From Atherix ibis (Eukaryota; Arthropoda; Insecta; Diptera; Athericidae): 64,000 nt of DNA. Location of the stretch: contig OY282609.1 in the NCBI GenBank assembly GCA_958298945.1, forward strand, positions 66,746,220-66,810,219, written 5' to 3'. The translations under genes and the position numbers were made by a program. Of this stretch, positions 25,537-38,840 are shown one piece after another. Below the pieces are notes generated by a model. The model was given only the letters and a program-made list of their open reading frames with translations. It ran no database searches and was not told where the DNA came from. Positions within the stretch are counted from its first letter, which is position 1; each line of letters opens with the position of its first letter.

Positions 25537-28142
25537 TCGATATTCCATCGACCACTCACCGACGATCCTCTTTATGCTGCTATTGATGAAATTTCTGTTA
25601 AAGTATGTCACAAGTGCAGATAAAGAACCAAAGATACAATATTGAGATATACCTGCGTAGAAAGTACGTCCAGTAGACAATTCTATATTTTCAGGTAACT
25701 GAAAATATTGTTCGTATATAGAAGCTTCTCTTTACCTATAAGAAATAAGTAAAGGGAAGGCTTCTTTTAAGTTTCCAGACTAAACCAGGACGCCATACAC
25801 TATTAGATACATTTGCAGAATATAACAATCCTAAATTGCAATGTAAATCCACTATGCTGAGCTGTAACAACAAACTAAGAATACTATACTGGGTTACCTG
25901 GATGCAAATCTGAAAACAGCGAAATATTTAATATGTTTCGGAAAATGTTTAATGGTCGACAAATAATACCAGCCCTTCAATGTGATTCAATCCCAAGTTG
26001 TACGTACATGCACCCATGCAAAATTTTTCATTTTCATAACTTGAAATAATAAAGTTAATTATTCTCCATTTCTCCATTTAATTTTATTGTATCAAAATTT
26101 ATAAATTTTCAAAATAGTTTTGCTTTTTCTTATTATTATATTTTACGAAAGAACTTTAATTATAAATATAATTATAAAAATACGATATTTTAAAGACAAT
26201 TTACTAAATTTTTTAAGCTAATAATTAATATTTAATAACGTTATAAATTGGTGTTCGGTTTTATAACGATCCAGAATTATTTGTGTGATGGAATTGATAT
26301 TCTTTACGAACTAATGACACTTGATGATGAACAAAATTCTTGTTTCTGATTCATCTGAGGAATATTGAGAGAATTTTTAACATACATTCGTTCTTCGAAG
26401 GAATTCATATTACCAATACGAAGGAAGATATTGTTTCTTGTTGGAAACGATTACAAGTTATTTCGATACTTGCGTCGACTACATTGTACGGGACAATGAC
26501 TGCTCTATTGATGTTATATGTGCACATTTCCATTGTATTCTAGAACATATCCTGCACGTGTCTTGACTAGAAATAGATCAATGGTAATACAATTTACACA
26601 AAATTATTGCTTTGATTGTAACAGAAGAAGTTCAAACTCATGTTTGAAGGATTACAGCTGCTGCTGACATAACCCATCAAAGCTGTTCTATTAAATTGGT
26701 AATAGCGAAGTAACGTCCTTTTCGTTTTTCATGTGCATTCATTACTCCATAGGGGTTCCTATTTACCACTTATTTAGAAAATACAATCAGTTTCTGAGAC
26801 AAAAATCGTTTATTCTACGTACTCCTATTTTGGATATATAATATAAGAAAATGCATACTCTCTCCTATTATCCAAAACTAGCATGAAAATTCAATAATCA
26901 TTAAATAAGAAAATGCATACTTATATGCCGAAAATATAATAATCATTAAATCATCTCACAAGTAGGCTAATTAGTAGTCTTGGAAAAATTCAAGATCAAA
27001 AAGAAAAAAAGAAAAATTTCAAATCCTTAAAAAAGTATATAACCTTAACCTTTAAAAAAATTCAAGCAAGTACTCGTATTCGAAGTACTGGTATTTTATT
27101 TTTCAATAGAACATTTTGAAAAAGTAAGAAATTAGAGCAAGTATACAGGATATAAACTAGAAACAGCAAATATATACTCGTATATTTTTTTTCAAATCCC
27201 AATTCAACTACTCAAACAAGAAATTAAAATGTGTGAATGTTCGATAAATGGCATAGGAAAAAGGCCACGTTTAAGTCTTCAATTAGCGAAAATTACACAC
27301 AACTGAGATTTCTTTTAATTTAAAATGCATTTTTATCTTTTCAAATTTGTTTTTTTCATTTATTTTACTTTTTACAAATACTCGAAATTTTTATAACATA
27401 AAAGCTACATAAAAATATGCACACTACTACAATGAGGTATGTGCTTTGATATTGTTTTTAATTTTCTATTGTTTATTTGGTGTTGTTTCTTTAATATTTT
27501 CGCTTTTATACTATATCTTATGCCGGAATACTTATAATGCCGAAAGTAATTTTCAAAGCAGAGCTGATGAAATTATTCGAATGAGAAGTAACCATCTCAT
27601 GCGCGTTAGTGGAGTTATCCACTATTCATTTCAGATGAATTTTCCTTGCAGAAAAAAGGGAGAATGAATTTCGTACATTTGTTTCAAAATGAACTTGATG
27701 ATTGGAGAAAAATTTCCCCGGTAAGGAGAGTGTAAGAAATGTATATCCAAAATTCATTTCCCAAATTATTATTTACCCCTCATCAAATTGTATTCATTTT
27801 CGCATCAAGATTAAATTTCAATGCGAACATTGCTTTCGATTTATTATTAATAATTCACACTATTAATAGTACGAGCTGACGAAAAAAAAGGATACTTATT
27901 TAATAAGAAACATACTTGAAGGATAAGTACTTTCAGATTACTTACAAAATATTGTATGTACTTACTTATAGGAATACGTATTTTAAGAAATTTAATGCAT
28001 GATTCTAAATTTAAAAGTCCTTCTAAAATCAATGACAGTTATTCAGATTTTTCGTCTTACAATTAAAATTAATATACGAATGATTATTAATTTCAAATTA
28101 TGGAAGGAATTAAATTTGTTTTTGTTGAATATCATTAGTTTA
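25537..28142. other. AT-rich non-coding DNA
   Basis: No gene is supported. It contains one imperfect tandem duplication of period 62 bp at 26844-26950 (TAAGAAAATGCATAC ... AATAATCATTAAA). Short open frames at 26340-26543 and 27446-27667 have no recognisable domain. Confidence 0.5.
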
Positions 28143-29215
28143 CCAGGTATATAAGCTTAAATCCGCTGTTTGGTTATAGATGGCGTGAGTGATCGTATTA
28201 AGATACCATGGGCACTCCATACTTTTCTTTATAAGCTTGACATCTGTCAACATGTCACCATAGGTGTGCTTTTCTGCTTCAATTTGAAGAAATCGGTTGC
28301 CGAGTCGCATCGAATGCTTATTAAGGCCTATGGTGACAGTGCTTTATCGGAAACAACGTGCCGAGATTGGTTTCGTCGGTTTAAAGACGGCAATTTTGAC
28401 TTGTGGGACAAGAAGCGCGAAAATTGGCCTAGGAAGGTTGAGGACCATCAATTGCAGGCTCTTTTGGCCGAAGACGATACCCAATCGCAAAAAATGCTCG
28501 CGGAGCAATTGGGTGTTACTCAACCAGCCATTTCCATGCGTCTGCTTGCCATGAGGAAGATTGAAAAGATCAGAAAATGGGTGCCGCATGAATTGAACAA
28601 TAGGTAGATGGAGCGACGCCAAAACACATGCGAAATCTTGCTCGCCAGACAAAAAAGAAAGTCGTTCCTGCATCGGATTGTGATAGGCGATGAAAAGTGG
28701 ATATATTTCGAGAATTCTAAACGCAAGAAATCGTGGGTTGATCCCGGCTAACCATCAACATCTCCCCAGGACCATTTCGCTTCGGACGGAGACCGATGCT
28801 GTGCGTTTGGTGGGATCAGCAGGATATCGTCTACTGTGAGATGTTGAAACCTGGTGAACTGCTACCACCAACAACTGATCAAATTGCACCGTGCTCTCCG
28901 TGAAAAAAGGACGGATTATCAACAAAGACATGACAAGCTGATTTTCCTCCACGACAACGCACTATCGCATACGTCAAAAATGGTCCGAAACTACTTGGAG
29001 ACACTCAACTGGGACGTGCTAACACACCCCGCTTACCCACCAGACCTGGCCCCCTCCGACTACCACCTGTTTTCGTCGATAGCCCACGCGCTCGCTGAGC
29101 AGCATTTCGATTCTTAGGAAGACGTCCGAAAATGACTTGATGATGGGAAAAATGTGTAGCTAGCGAAGGCAAGTACTTTGAATAAGTTTCAGCGGATTTA
29201 AGCTTATACACCTGG
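28143..29215 (+). mobile_element. mariner DD34D element, family 2, copy c
   Basis: The left terminal repeat starts CCAGGTATATAAGCTTAAAT at 28143 after TA. The right one closes AAGCTTATACACCTGG at 29215 before TA. It is plus-strand and 1073 bp long. Its 5' leader has the same short form as copy a (7560-8628). At the 3' end the transposase tail jumps into the terminal repeat, skipping about 50 bp present in other copies. A second right end of the same family lies at 29459-29542, making a composite structure. Confidence 0.92.
28252..29160 (+). pseudogene. mariner transposase, family 2, copy c
   Basis: One frame reads FCFNLKKSVAESHRMLIK, YGDSALSETTCRDWFRRFKD (first HTH), LAEQLGVTQPAISMRL (second HTH) and WVPHELNNR, then a stop at the codon after. 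It continues as MERRQNTCEILLARQKRKS, VIGDEKWIYFEN (first Asp), a stop in place of Gln, and a shifted stretch. It then reads YHQQLIKLHRALREKRTDY, LHDNALSHTSKMV (second Asp), YPPDLAPSDYHLF (third Asp, spacing 34) and a stop after AEQHFDS. The catalytic residues are intact but at least three stops and two shifts disable it. Confidence 0.87.
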
Positions 29216-29458
29216 TATATATGTATTTTGCAATTCATTAACTTGTCTTTTGTAATTTTGAATAAAAAAAAATTAAAATATTTCTATTTAAAAATAATTA
29301 TAGAAATATTAATAATATTATATGATAAAACTACTTTACAAAGTGGTAAAATAGTGCTCCTCGGCAAATGAAGACTGGCTGCCCCCCTCACTTCAAAAAA
29401 TGACTCGATCTACGGCGGCTGCCTACGTGACTTTTTTATGTCACTTCATTTTGGTGCA
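29216..29458 (+). repeat. repeat segment between two mariner 3' ends, shared with 7130-7559
   Basis: About 240 bp following the mariner right end match the segment flanking copy a on the same side, base for base over long stretches. Here it is cut off at TTTTGGTGC and joined to another mariner 3' end. Its identity is unknown. Confidence 0.75.
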
Positions 29459-29542
29459 GAAAACAAATTGGTTTTTGCTTTCTATAAAAAAAAAATATGT
29501 GTTTTTGTTTTCAAACCGGCGGATTTAAGCTTATACACCTGG
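29459..29542 (+). mobile_element. solitary mariner family 2 3' end
   Basis: About 84 bp matching the end of family 2 elements (AAATTGGTTTTTGCTTTCTA, then GCGGATTTAAGCTTATACAC and CTGG), followed by TA at 29543-29544. No transposase precedes it directly. With the left end at 28143 it bounds a 1400-bp composite unit with TA at both outer ends. Confidence 0.85.
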
Positions 29543-29544
29543 TA

Positions 29545-32403
29545 TTGGTAATCAAAAATTTAAAAATGAGTCTTCCTGATATTTTTAAGTAGCTAGTATT
29601 ATTAAGTCTTTAAAATATTCTACTTGAAATAAGACTGAATACTTGCCCACAATTAATGATAATTTCATTTAAAAAATGGGAAATCAATTTATTCAAATAA
29701 TTTTAGTGGATATTTCTAAAAGCTTCCTACAAAATATCATATAATTTCCATCCTCTTATTTTTCGAAATAATATATATTTACAATTGCTCTTCTCTTATG
29801 TACTTTTTAATTGCTAAAAACTGAAAAATATCAATTTTATTTCAATTTAAAAAAAAACCTTTAAAAAATATTCATATTTTATTGAATATACATAAAATCA
29901 AATTTAAAACTGCATCTTAAGATTAAATGTATAAAAAATTATTGAGTCGATATTTTTCTGTATCTGAAACTAGGTCAATAGCAGACCAGACGTTAGAATT
30001 TAGATAAAACCACAGACTCTAGCGTGGCAATACAAACTAGAATTTTAAAATTAGAATATGCTAAAATCGATATGAATTTAGACATTTTTAACATACCAGA
30101 TCAAGATTTTTGACACCACCTACATAAATAGCCTTCACTTGGTTTTTTTTTAAATAAACACACCTAAAAAACGCAACAAACTCAAAATATATTTAATTTT
30201 CTTTTTAATTTTATATCTTTCAAAAAATTCTTATACATTTATAAACTTTTAAAATTTGCAATTTTTTGTACTTATATAAAAGAAAATTTATGCTATAATA
30301 GAAAAATCTACAAAAACTTCTAAATTTGGTAGTAATTCAAGTCAACTAGGATGAATAACTTCCTTTCACAAAAGGCTTTAAAGAAAAAATGCCATGTATT
30401 GACAGAGAAAAAATTACATAAAAGTGAAAATAGATGTTCAGTCAAAGGTGAGTTGAACCATTTGCAATTGGCTTTTACATGACACCTAAAGACAGATTCA
30501 ATTTGGTTAAATATTTTCCATTAAAAATCATTAAAATGAATTTCTATTTTCATATAAAATAAATTTCTTTTAAAAATGACATAAATATTATAGGATGAAA
30601 AACTAATGTTATTAAAGTTTCTATAAAAGTACAAAAATAAATTTAAAAAATTCAATATTCAGTATTTTTTTATAGATAAATTTTTCTTGAAAATTTTATA
30701 GGCTAAAAAAATATATTTATTTTTTAATAAATATATTTTATATGCAATCATATTTTAAAAACTAATATCTTATTATAAAAAAAAATATTTTTGAACAGGG
30801 AAAAAAATTTGTTCTAAACATAAATAAGGTCATTAACAATAAACTTGCAATAAATAGAAAATTTTCAACCTATTTTATACACCTTTCGACTATAAATTGT
30901 TCTAAAAATTCATTTTCCAAACATTCACACTTCCATTTACTCTTAAACATTTGCATTCCAAATGAATTCCTGTTCGTTGAATAAAAACAAAAATGTATAA
31001 AACTAAAATTCTCTATAGAGCTCCTCTAAAGAGCACTTAAACTTTTAACCATAAACTCTCAAGAAAAGTTATTACTTTGGAAAATTTCGCCAACAACGTG
31101 GAGTGAATTGAGCAAAGTTTAGCACGAAACGGTGAAAAAAAATCCTGAATTTTTTTTCAAAAATATTCCAAACATACTACCTTATGTTACCTGATTTTCT
31201 TCCAGCTGCAACTTGCAAGTTACAACCTTTCATATCGTATATATCAGAAGAGTTCCTTCAATTCCAAAATTTCAAGAGTATAAATTATTGTTTTCATTAA
31301 CATTCATCTAACGCAGACAACTTTAATAATAAAATTTTCAACAAAAGCGAATTCCTATGAAGATCACAAATATGTATAAACGTCTATGGCGATAACTTAA
31401 TGATAAAAATCCTGGTATTTGTGGATGTAAAATTAAAAGCACTCACTATTAATGTGAAATGAAACAGAACTTTATCCTATCCTTGATACTACTGTTCGGC
31501 TATAAGTTTTGTAACCCAGTTAGTTAGACAATTATCGTCTACCTTGTTGTGCTCAAATACAAATGCTGTTTTAGTTGTACACCATACATATGATTCGAAA
31601 AAAGGATATTAGAGATGGAAAAACAATGTACTTTAGCACTACTTGCTGGTACAAAAGTACACATGAATAGTTGGGATGCATTAAAAACCAGCAAATCCTT
31701 CTTCAAGAACGTCTGCACACATAGAACAGCGCAACTATTGTTTATTATTGAAATTAAATTGAAGCTTATTGTTTTAAAATGCATCTTAAATGGATAAATA
31801 GGATTCGTTGTTTATGGCAAGTTTCACCTGTCGAATACAATTCAAAACAACTCAATCGACACTAAATTAATTCCTAAATAACTAAATAGATTATACAATT
31901 TTCATCAAAACATAAAATCCTGACAAGTTCGTATATTCTACCAAAAAAATTAAATAATTCGAAAAATAAATCGCGAAAAAAATTCAATAAAATTGAGCTG
32001 TTTTTACTGTGTTCTGAAATAAAACCAATGTGATTTCTGTGGTTTTTAAACAATACAAGAAATTCATACGAACAATACAAGAAATTCATAAATTATGTTT
32101 GAAATAAACTTGCGGTAAGTGCGGATAAAGTTTTCTAAATGAAAGTTCAACTCAAATAGTTACCGGAAAGTTTCCTTCTTATGCAATTTCGAAAAATGTT
32201 TAAATTATGAATGCGAAAAGTACTTACACCTCAAGCAACAATTGGCAATGTTCTGGTTAGGTGTTAACACTGCATGTTTAAAAATAATAATTTCCATTCA
32301 AAAAATTAAATTTCCACCTCTAAACACATAAACGAAACAAAACAGTTTCAATTAAGATTTACCATTTTTTGTACTTAAGGTACCTTAGGCTATTTAGGGA
32401 TAA
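29545..32403. other. AT-rich non-coding DNA
   Basis: No gene is supported. This is long A/T-rich text with short open frames (31539-31784 minus, 31615-31797 plus) and no domains or recognised repeats. Confidence 0.5.
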
Positions 32404-33065
32404 TTTTACTGAAAATTTGTACTGAATAAAAATTTCAAATTTTTACCGATTTTTTTACTGAAAATTTTTACTGAAAATTTTTACTGAATATTTTTACTGA
32501 AAATTTTTACTGAAAATTTTTGCTGAAAACTTATTTATATTGAAAATTTTTACTGAAAATTTTTACTGAAAATTTTTACTGAAAATTTTTACTGAAAATT
32601 TTTACTGAAAATTTTTACTGAAAATTTTTACTGAAAATTTTTACTGAAAATTTTTACTGAAAATTTTTACTGAAAATTTTTACTGAAAATTTTTACTGAA
32701 AATTTTTACTGAAAATTTTTACTGAAAATTTTTACTGAAAATTTTTACTGAAAATTTTTACTGAAAATTTTTACTGAAAATTTTTACTGAAAATTTTTAC
32801 TGAAAATTTTTACTGAAAACTTTTACTGAAAATTTTTACTGAAAACTTTTACTGAAAATTTTTACTGAAAACTTTTACTGAAAACTTTTACTGAACATTT
32901 TTACTGAAAATTTTTACTGCAAATTTTTACTGAAAATTTTTACTGAAAACTTTTACTGAAAATTTTTACTGAAAACTTTTACTGAAAATTTTTACTGAAA
33001 ACTTTTACTGAAAACTTTTACTGAACATTTTTACTGAAAATTTTTACTGCAAATTTTTAATGAAT
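32404..33065 (+). repeat. minisatellite array 2, 13-bp unit (TTTTTACTGAAAA), about 50 copies
   Basis: Nearly perfect tandem 13-mers. The last 248 bp are organised in a higher-order unit of 130 bp (ten 13-mers): 32811-32940 and 32941-33058 are identical over nearly their whole length. They carry the same order of AAAAC, AACAT and GCAAA variants. The core is the same as in arrays 1 and 5. Confidence 0.97.
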
Positions 33066-35528
33066 TTTTTTTTCTTTATTTACTTAATAAATATTTCGAT
33101 ACATTAATCACTTAATTATGAAAAATAATAAATAACCTTTAAGCTAATAAAAAGTATTTAAAAGAATATATTTTATAAATTTAATCTATGAAACATTTCC
33201 AAATGGCCCAGTCGGTTTATTTTGCAGCCAATATTATAAATTAAATCTTATATATTAGTTAAATACTTTTCAGATAAGCCATTTTAATTTTCTCTTTGGG
33301 TAAGCAAGTTTAGATATATTAGCTATTCTTGCACGTTGTTCTATTAAAACTGAGTGAAGAAAACCAAATTGCCTGCGAAAAAAAGATGCCAAATCTTTAA
33401 AATGCAGATTAGTCTAGTTCGAAAAGTACAGATGCAACGATTCCAATGAAATACGGCATTGAAAAATCCACTCGCTAAAATAGATCCGAAAAATTGAAAT
33501 CCGATATGGTAATTTTCCATAGAGTTGGAAAACGCCATAAAGCCCTACAGACAAACTTCACAGTTGTGAGCCAACGCTCATCGACAATTTTTGTTTAGAT
33601 GGAAACCACGTTGGTTTAAATGATTCTGGGGGTAGTTTTAGCAGAGACTGGAAATAACGAAATTGCCAGAAACAAATTACCGAACCTGAGTAAAGGACGA
33701 TAGTTTTTTTGTGAGAAAAAGCATACAATATATAAAAGAGATGGAGAGGGAAACCGTAAAGCTGAGTAACAAGAACACGTTCATTTTTTCTTTCATTTTC
33801 CTCTTGTTTGGGATTTTTTTCTTGTTTTCATTTCTGCTTTTATTTATTTGAAAGTCAAATTACGTATATCTGATCTGATCAATAAGGCTTGATGTAACAG
33901 TGAAAATGCTAGTGGTGCACTGATGTAGAAGAATCTATAATACGATGGCATGATAGCCTATTGGGGTATTATGGCAATCCGATGAGTACCGCCAGTTGCC
34001 CCAGCTCTAGGATCGTTTAATACATAATTTGCAACCAATAAGAGGTCGGATGCGAAATGATTTTCTATTCTGTTTTTATGGGCCCAGGTTCTGTGCAGAC
34101 ACATAAACAATCACTTTTGGATGAAAATGGAGTCTTTGCATTGCGAAGAATTTACCATGAAAGTAAGTGAGTATTGAATGTGGATCGATTCAATTAGAGC
34201 TAATCGGAAAGAGTTTTCAACGACTAATCGAAGTATTTTTTCATATTTCCAATTACATTCTCTTCTGCTCACTTTATCCTTTTTCTAGACTATTAGTAAG
34301 TTTTTCTGTATAAATTGTCTTAAGCTCAAGACATCCACTCACACTTTCTTTTTACACAAATACGTTTATCATGGTATAAATTCTTGAAATTGAATTTATA
34401 GCTTCACACAACTCTGCCAAAAGAATGTTTAAAGCTTTTTCAGTATGTATTTTTCGTCATTATTTTTTTCTCACTAAGTAACTACTTTCGTATTAAAATG
34501 GAATAAAAAAAATAGAAAATTTTAATTACGAACATTTTCTTCTAATGGAGACTAATTTGAATTCGTTATAAGAATTTCACGTTTCAAGTATCCTTTTCTA
34601 ATAAAGTTTGCCTTTGTTTTTATATTGTAATAGGACACGAAACATACTATTGCTATTGACTAGAATGGCTAGAGTAGCACTCACTAGCTAGTATTTTTAT
34701 GTAGTGTGTGCACAAGGAGAACTTCTATCAAAGTATTTTTCCATCAAATACTTTTAGATGAAAAAATTTAGTTTTATTTGAACGAAAATAAATAAAAAGT
34801 ATTTTCAAATAAATGCAAGATATACACTCTATTCCAAAAGCAATAAATTTTTATGTTGATTTCATTTTTGAAAAGAAAATTCAACTTTCTAGTCGTAACT
34901 CTCGCCGCATACAAAATCTAGCAAATATTTTTAAAAATAATAATAGTAAGGTTGTCGTGATGGCGATGTATCTAGTCAAGCTTATGGAAATCATTGAAAT
35001 ATTGTAAGTGGAAAGGAATCGAAATGCACCAATCGAATACATCAACATTTTATGTTACCTTTGTGTCAGTTTTCCAGAAAAGAATGCATACAAATTTGAT
35101 GGATATTTTTAAAGTAATGCATATTGATTTTGGCGTAATAAAAGTGTACAAAAAAACTATACGTAAATATGTAAATACCTACGGTGAGATTCTACAGTGA
35201 ATGGTAGTTTTATTTATATTCACCGCAATATAGCAATATTATCCTAGAGTATTCATGCACATAAAATCAGTTGCGTAAAATCGTTTCACACTAAAAATTC
35301 ACATTGCATATAGTTTCCTACAGGTGATGGAAGTTGCATAGTGCAACTTAATAATTGATACATAAAAAATAGATTTAATATGACAATCAAAACTTAAACT
35401 TAAATTTAAAAATGCCGGTTACTTTTTGACATCAAAAATTTAAAGCATTTTGTATTAAGAATAACAGAATTTTCTATCGAAAATAAATAAATACAAATTT
35501 ATGTCAAGAATTTAGTTTTCATTATTTC
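33066..35528. other. AT-rich non-coding DNA
   Basis: No gene or known repeat is supported. Open frames at 34813-35007 and 34994-35200 overlap head to tail but have no domain signature. Confidence 0.45.
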
Positions 35529-36536
35529 CAGTAAAAACTTTCAGTAGATATTTTCAGTAGAAATTCCCAGTAGAAATTTTCGATAGAAATTTTCAGTAGC
35601 ATTTTCAGTAGAAATTTTCAATAGAGACTTTTGGTAGAAATTTTCAGTAGAAATTCAGTAGAAATTTTTAGTAGAAATTTTCAGTAGAAATTTTCAGTAG
35701 CAATTTCAGCAGAAATTTTCTGTAGATATTTTTAGTAGATATTTTTAGTAAAAATTTTCGGTAGAAATATTCAGTAGAAATTGTAGTATAAATTTTTGAT
35801 AGACATTTAAGTAGAAATTTTCAGTAGAAATTTTCAGTAGAAATTTCAGTCGAAATTTTCAATAGAGACTTTCGGTAGAAATTTTCAGTAGACATAATCT
35901 GTAGAAATTTTTACCAGATATTTTTAGTAAACATTTTCGCTAGAAATATTCAGTAGAAATTGCAGTAGAAATTTTCAGTAGAAATTTTCAGTAGAAATTT
36001 TCAGTAGAAATTTTCAGTAGACATTTTCAGTAGACATTTTCGGTAGAAAGTTTTGGTAGAAATTTTCAGTATCATTTTTAGTAGAAATTTTCAGTAGAAA
36101 GTTTTGGTAGAAATTTTCAGTAGAAATTTTCAGTAGAAATTTTCAGTAGAAATTTTCAGTAGAAATTTTCAGTAGAAATTTCAGCAGAAATTTTCTCTAG
36201 ATATTTTTAGTAGATATTTTTAGTAAAAATTTTCGGTAGAAATATGCAGTAGAAATTGTAGTAGAAATTTTTGATAGACATTTTAAGTAGAAATTTTCAG
36301 TAGATATTTTCTGTAGAAATTTTCAGTAGAAATTTTCAGTAGAAATTTTCAGTAGAAATTTTCAGTAGAAATTTTCAGTAGAAATTTTCAGTAGAAATTT
36401 CAGCAGAAATTTTCTGTAGACATTTTTAGTAGATATTTTTAGTAAAAATTTTCGGTAGAAATATTCAGTAGAAATTGTAGTAGAAATTTTTGATAGACAT
36501 TTTAAGTAGAAATTTTCAGTAGAAATTTTTAGTAGT
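35529..36536 (-). repeat. minisatellite array 3, 13-bp unit in inverted orientation, with higher-order repeats
   Basis: The plus-strand unit is CAGTAGAAATTTT. Its complement, AAAATTTCTACTG, differs by one base from the AAAATTTTTACTG of arrays 2 and 5, so this is the same family in the opposite orientation. Divergence is much higher than in arrays 2 and 5. A block of about 120 bp recurs three times in the same variant order (CAGCAG, CTGTAGATA, AGTAAAAA, CGGTAGAAATAT, GTAGTA, GATAGACA, AAGTAG): 35704-35822, 36181-36300 and 36400-36520. A partial fourth copy lies near 35888-35965. Confidence 0.93.
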
Positions 36537-38840
36537 AACTTAAACTACCATATTCACATTTATCAGGAGAAAAGAATTCGTTCCATAATTTCTCTGAATA
36601 AAAGTACTTTTCTATCTTAGAACTTTTAAGTGGCTGTACATTATGAGTTATCTCGATTCGAAATTAGAATGCCCTTGTATGTGTATTATTTGAGCATGTT
36701 TACGTAAATCATTTAAATAATTGTGGCTAAGTAGTGGTTTAGAATATCCTCCTTGTGCGTCTCGGTTAATTTTATTGGGTTCTCGCGTCCTGGAAAACTT
36801 TTAAAGTCCATGAAGTTGATGAAAGGATATCGTGTATGTGTGCGATGAGAACATATGAAAATATTATGAACTACTGTCCAAAGTTGCACAGTATTTTCAG
36901 CTATGAGCATTGCTGGTTAATTTGTATGTCTTTCAACTTTTACTTCATCGCCAATTCGTGCAGATGCTTTGTTATGAGGAAGTCGCATGTTGGAAGGGCT
37001 CTATATGAGGGAAAATAGGCAGACATTAAGAAGTTAAATAGTTGGAAATTAACAGACAAAAGATATCTTAAAGACAACAGAGATCCGAAGCGAAGAGCAA
37101 GGAGTACATTCCAGTAAAGAGTAAATAGGTAGAACATTGTTGGAAGTAACTTTTTTCTCATGGGAGTGAATATTCATAAAGTTTGTGGAGGACGGCAGAC
37201 AGCGTGAGTATATGCGAATTTCAATGAACAATGCAATTACTACATACTCGTAGTTTTACTCTGAATATTCTGAATATTCTTTTCAGATTGAACTTGGAAT
37301 AATAACAGAACAGGAGATATTTTTAAGATTGTTCGCATCAATTCATGTCTTTGTGGGTAGGCGATTTTTGTTTTTAATCTAATTCGACAAATTTTTGTTT
37401 TCTTAATATTCGATTTCCGTTAAAATTCTAATTTGTTCTCTTACTCTTTTCTGTTTAGCCAAATTTTTAGCAAAGCGTAAACCCTTTCAAAATATGTACG
37501 ATGTGATTGAGGTTGCAAAGTTTGCATAGTTTGAATGAATAAATACTGATTTGGTCTTGCGGAGAGTATCTGATATCCTAGAGTGAACTAGTTTATGCTC
37601 TTCTTTTGTCAACTTGATTCAGCAATGATTTGTGATAATGGACTTAAAGAGCTTAACCCATACGATGATGATGATAATGACAATAAAGATGGGGCTAATG
37701 TCGATGATGATAATGGCAAAAGGTGATAGAATTATTTTCAACCTTCCTCCGAATAGCGAGAATGTATTCGTAATCCTTGAATTTTCTGCAAAATAAGATG
37801 CAAAAAACAAAAGAGATTTTCAAAGAGATTTTCTGATTTCCATACAGCACAGCTACTAGAGTCATGAATAAATGAGATGTTCTGGTAGATCCCCAGATAC
37901 ACTTATGCCTTGTGTCTTGTTTAGCCTCAGTGGATTTCTAGTTGGGCCCGTTAATACTCTTCTATTATATCCACTAGACAAGCTGGAAAAGCTCAACGAC
38001 AGCCACGTCCGGAATAAATATTTTACAACATGGAATTTTTATTTCGACTTTGAACACGAGTTCACATGCAAATTAGTCGCCGTGGTTAAATGTTAGTCTT
38101 TGATAAATTTTTTTGTATAATTTTCATATTTTTGACAGACGATTATTTGAACGAGTTTTCCAGACATTTTAAAATGATCCATAGGAACATGGGACGAATT
38201 GGTCGCCTGATTGTTCCGACATGTGCGTCCATATAAGAACGTACATGGAGGACTAAATGTTTGTCGAGGAGTAAATATCGTACACCGCATTTATAATACT
38301 AGAACTAAGTTTCATTTAATTAGTAGTACGACATCCTCTTCAATGTTAGCTTTGCGGCATGAACGTTAAATTCGTTTCGGATTTAAGGTTGTTTTTAATC
38401 TAAAATGGAAACTTTGTCTTCATTCGAGACATCATGTTAGTCGGAATTGATATTCCGAAAAAAGTTACTCCAGTAAAACAACATCTGAACGTCGATCAGG
38501 AATTTGTGTGTCACAGAAAAGTCAGGTCAAATGATATTAAATGAAGTCTGTTTTTGCTAGTAAATTTAATGGGATAAGTCACAGCAGACTTACAGTCCAG
38601 AAAATTGGAAGTTACTGCTGGATTGGCTGTAACATTCGAAGCAATGATAGATGAAAAATTCATACGCAAAAAGTCTAAATTTTGTTATTTTGTAAAAATT
38701 TTGCACAAATAATTATTACTTCGAAAAAATATTTTTCGTAGTTACTTCCTTGAACACTTGTCGACAAGTTTCTCGCAGCGGATAATTGTCTCAAAGAGTA
38801 GTTAGTTCCTCCCGGAACTAGTTACTCCAAGGGCAATGCT
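36537..38840. other. AT-rich non-coding DNA
   Basis: No gene is supported. A (GAT)n-like stretch lies at 37662-37715 (GATGATGATGATAATGA). Open frames at 36713-37018, 37872-38096 and 38093-38290 show no family signature. Confidence 0.45.

Noticed and set aside
38150..38230. GRIGRLIV-like reading resembling the start of GAPDH
   Set aside because: The match is only about eight residues, the upstream and downstream frames do not continue as GAPDH, and a stop follows soon.
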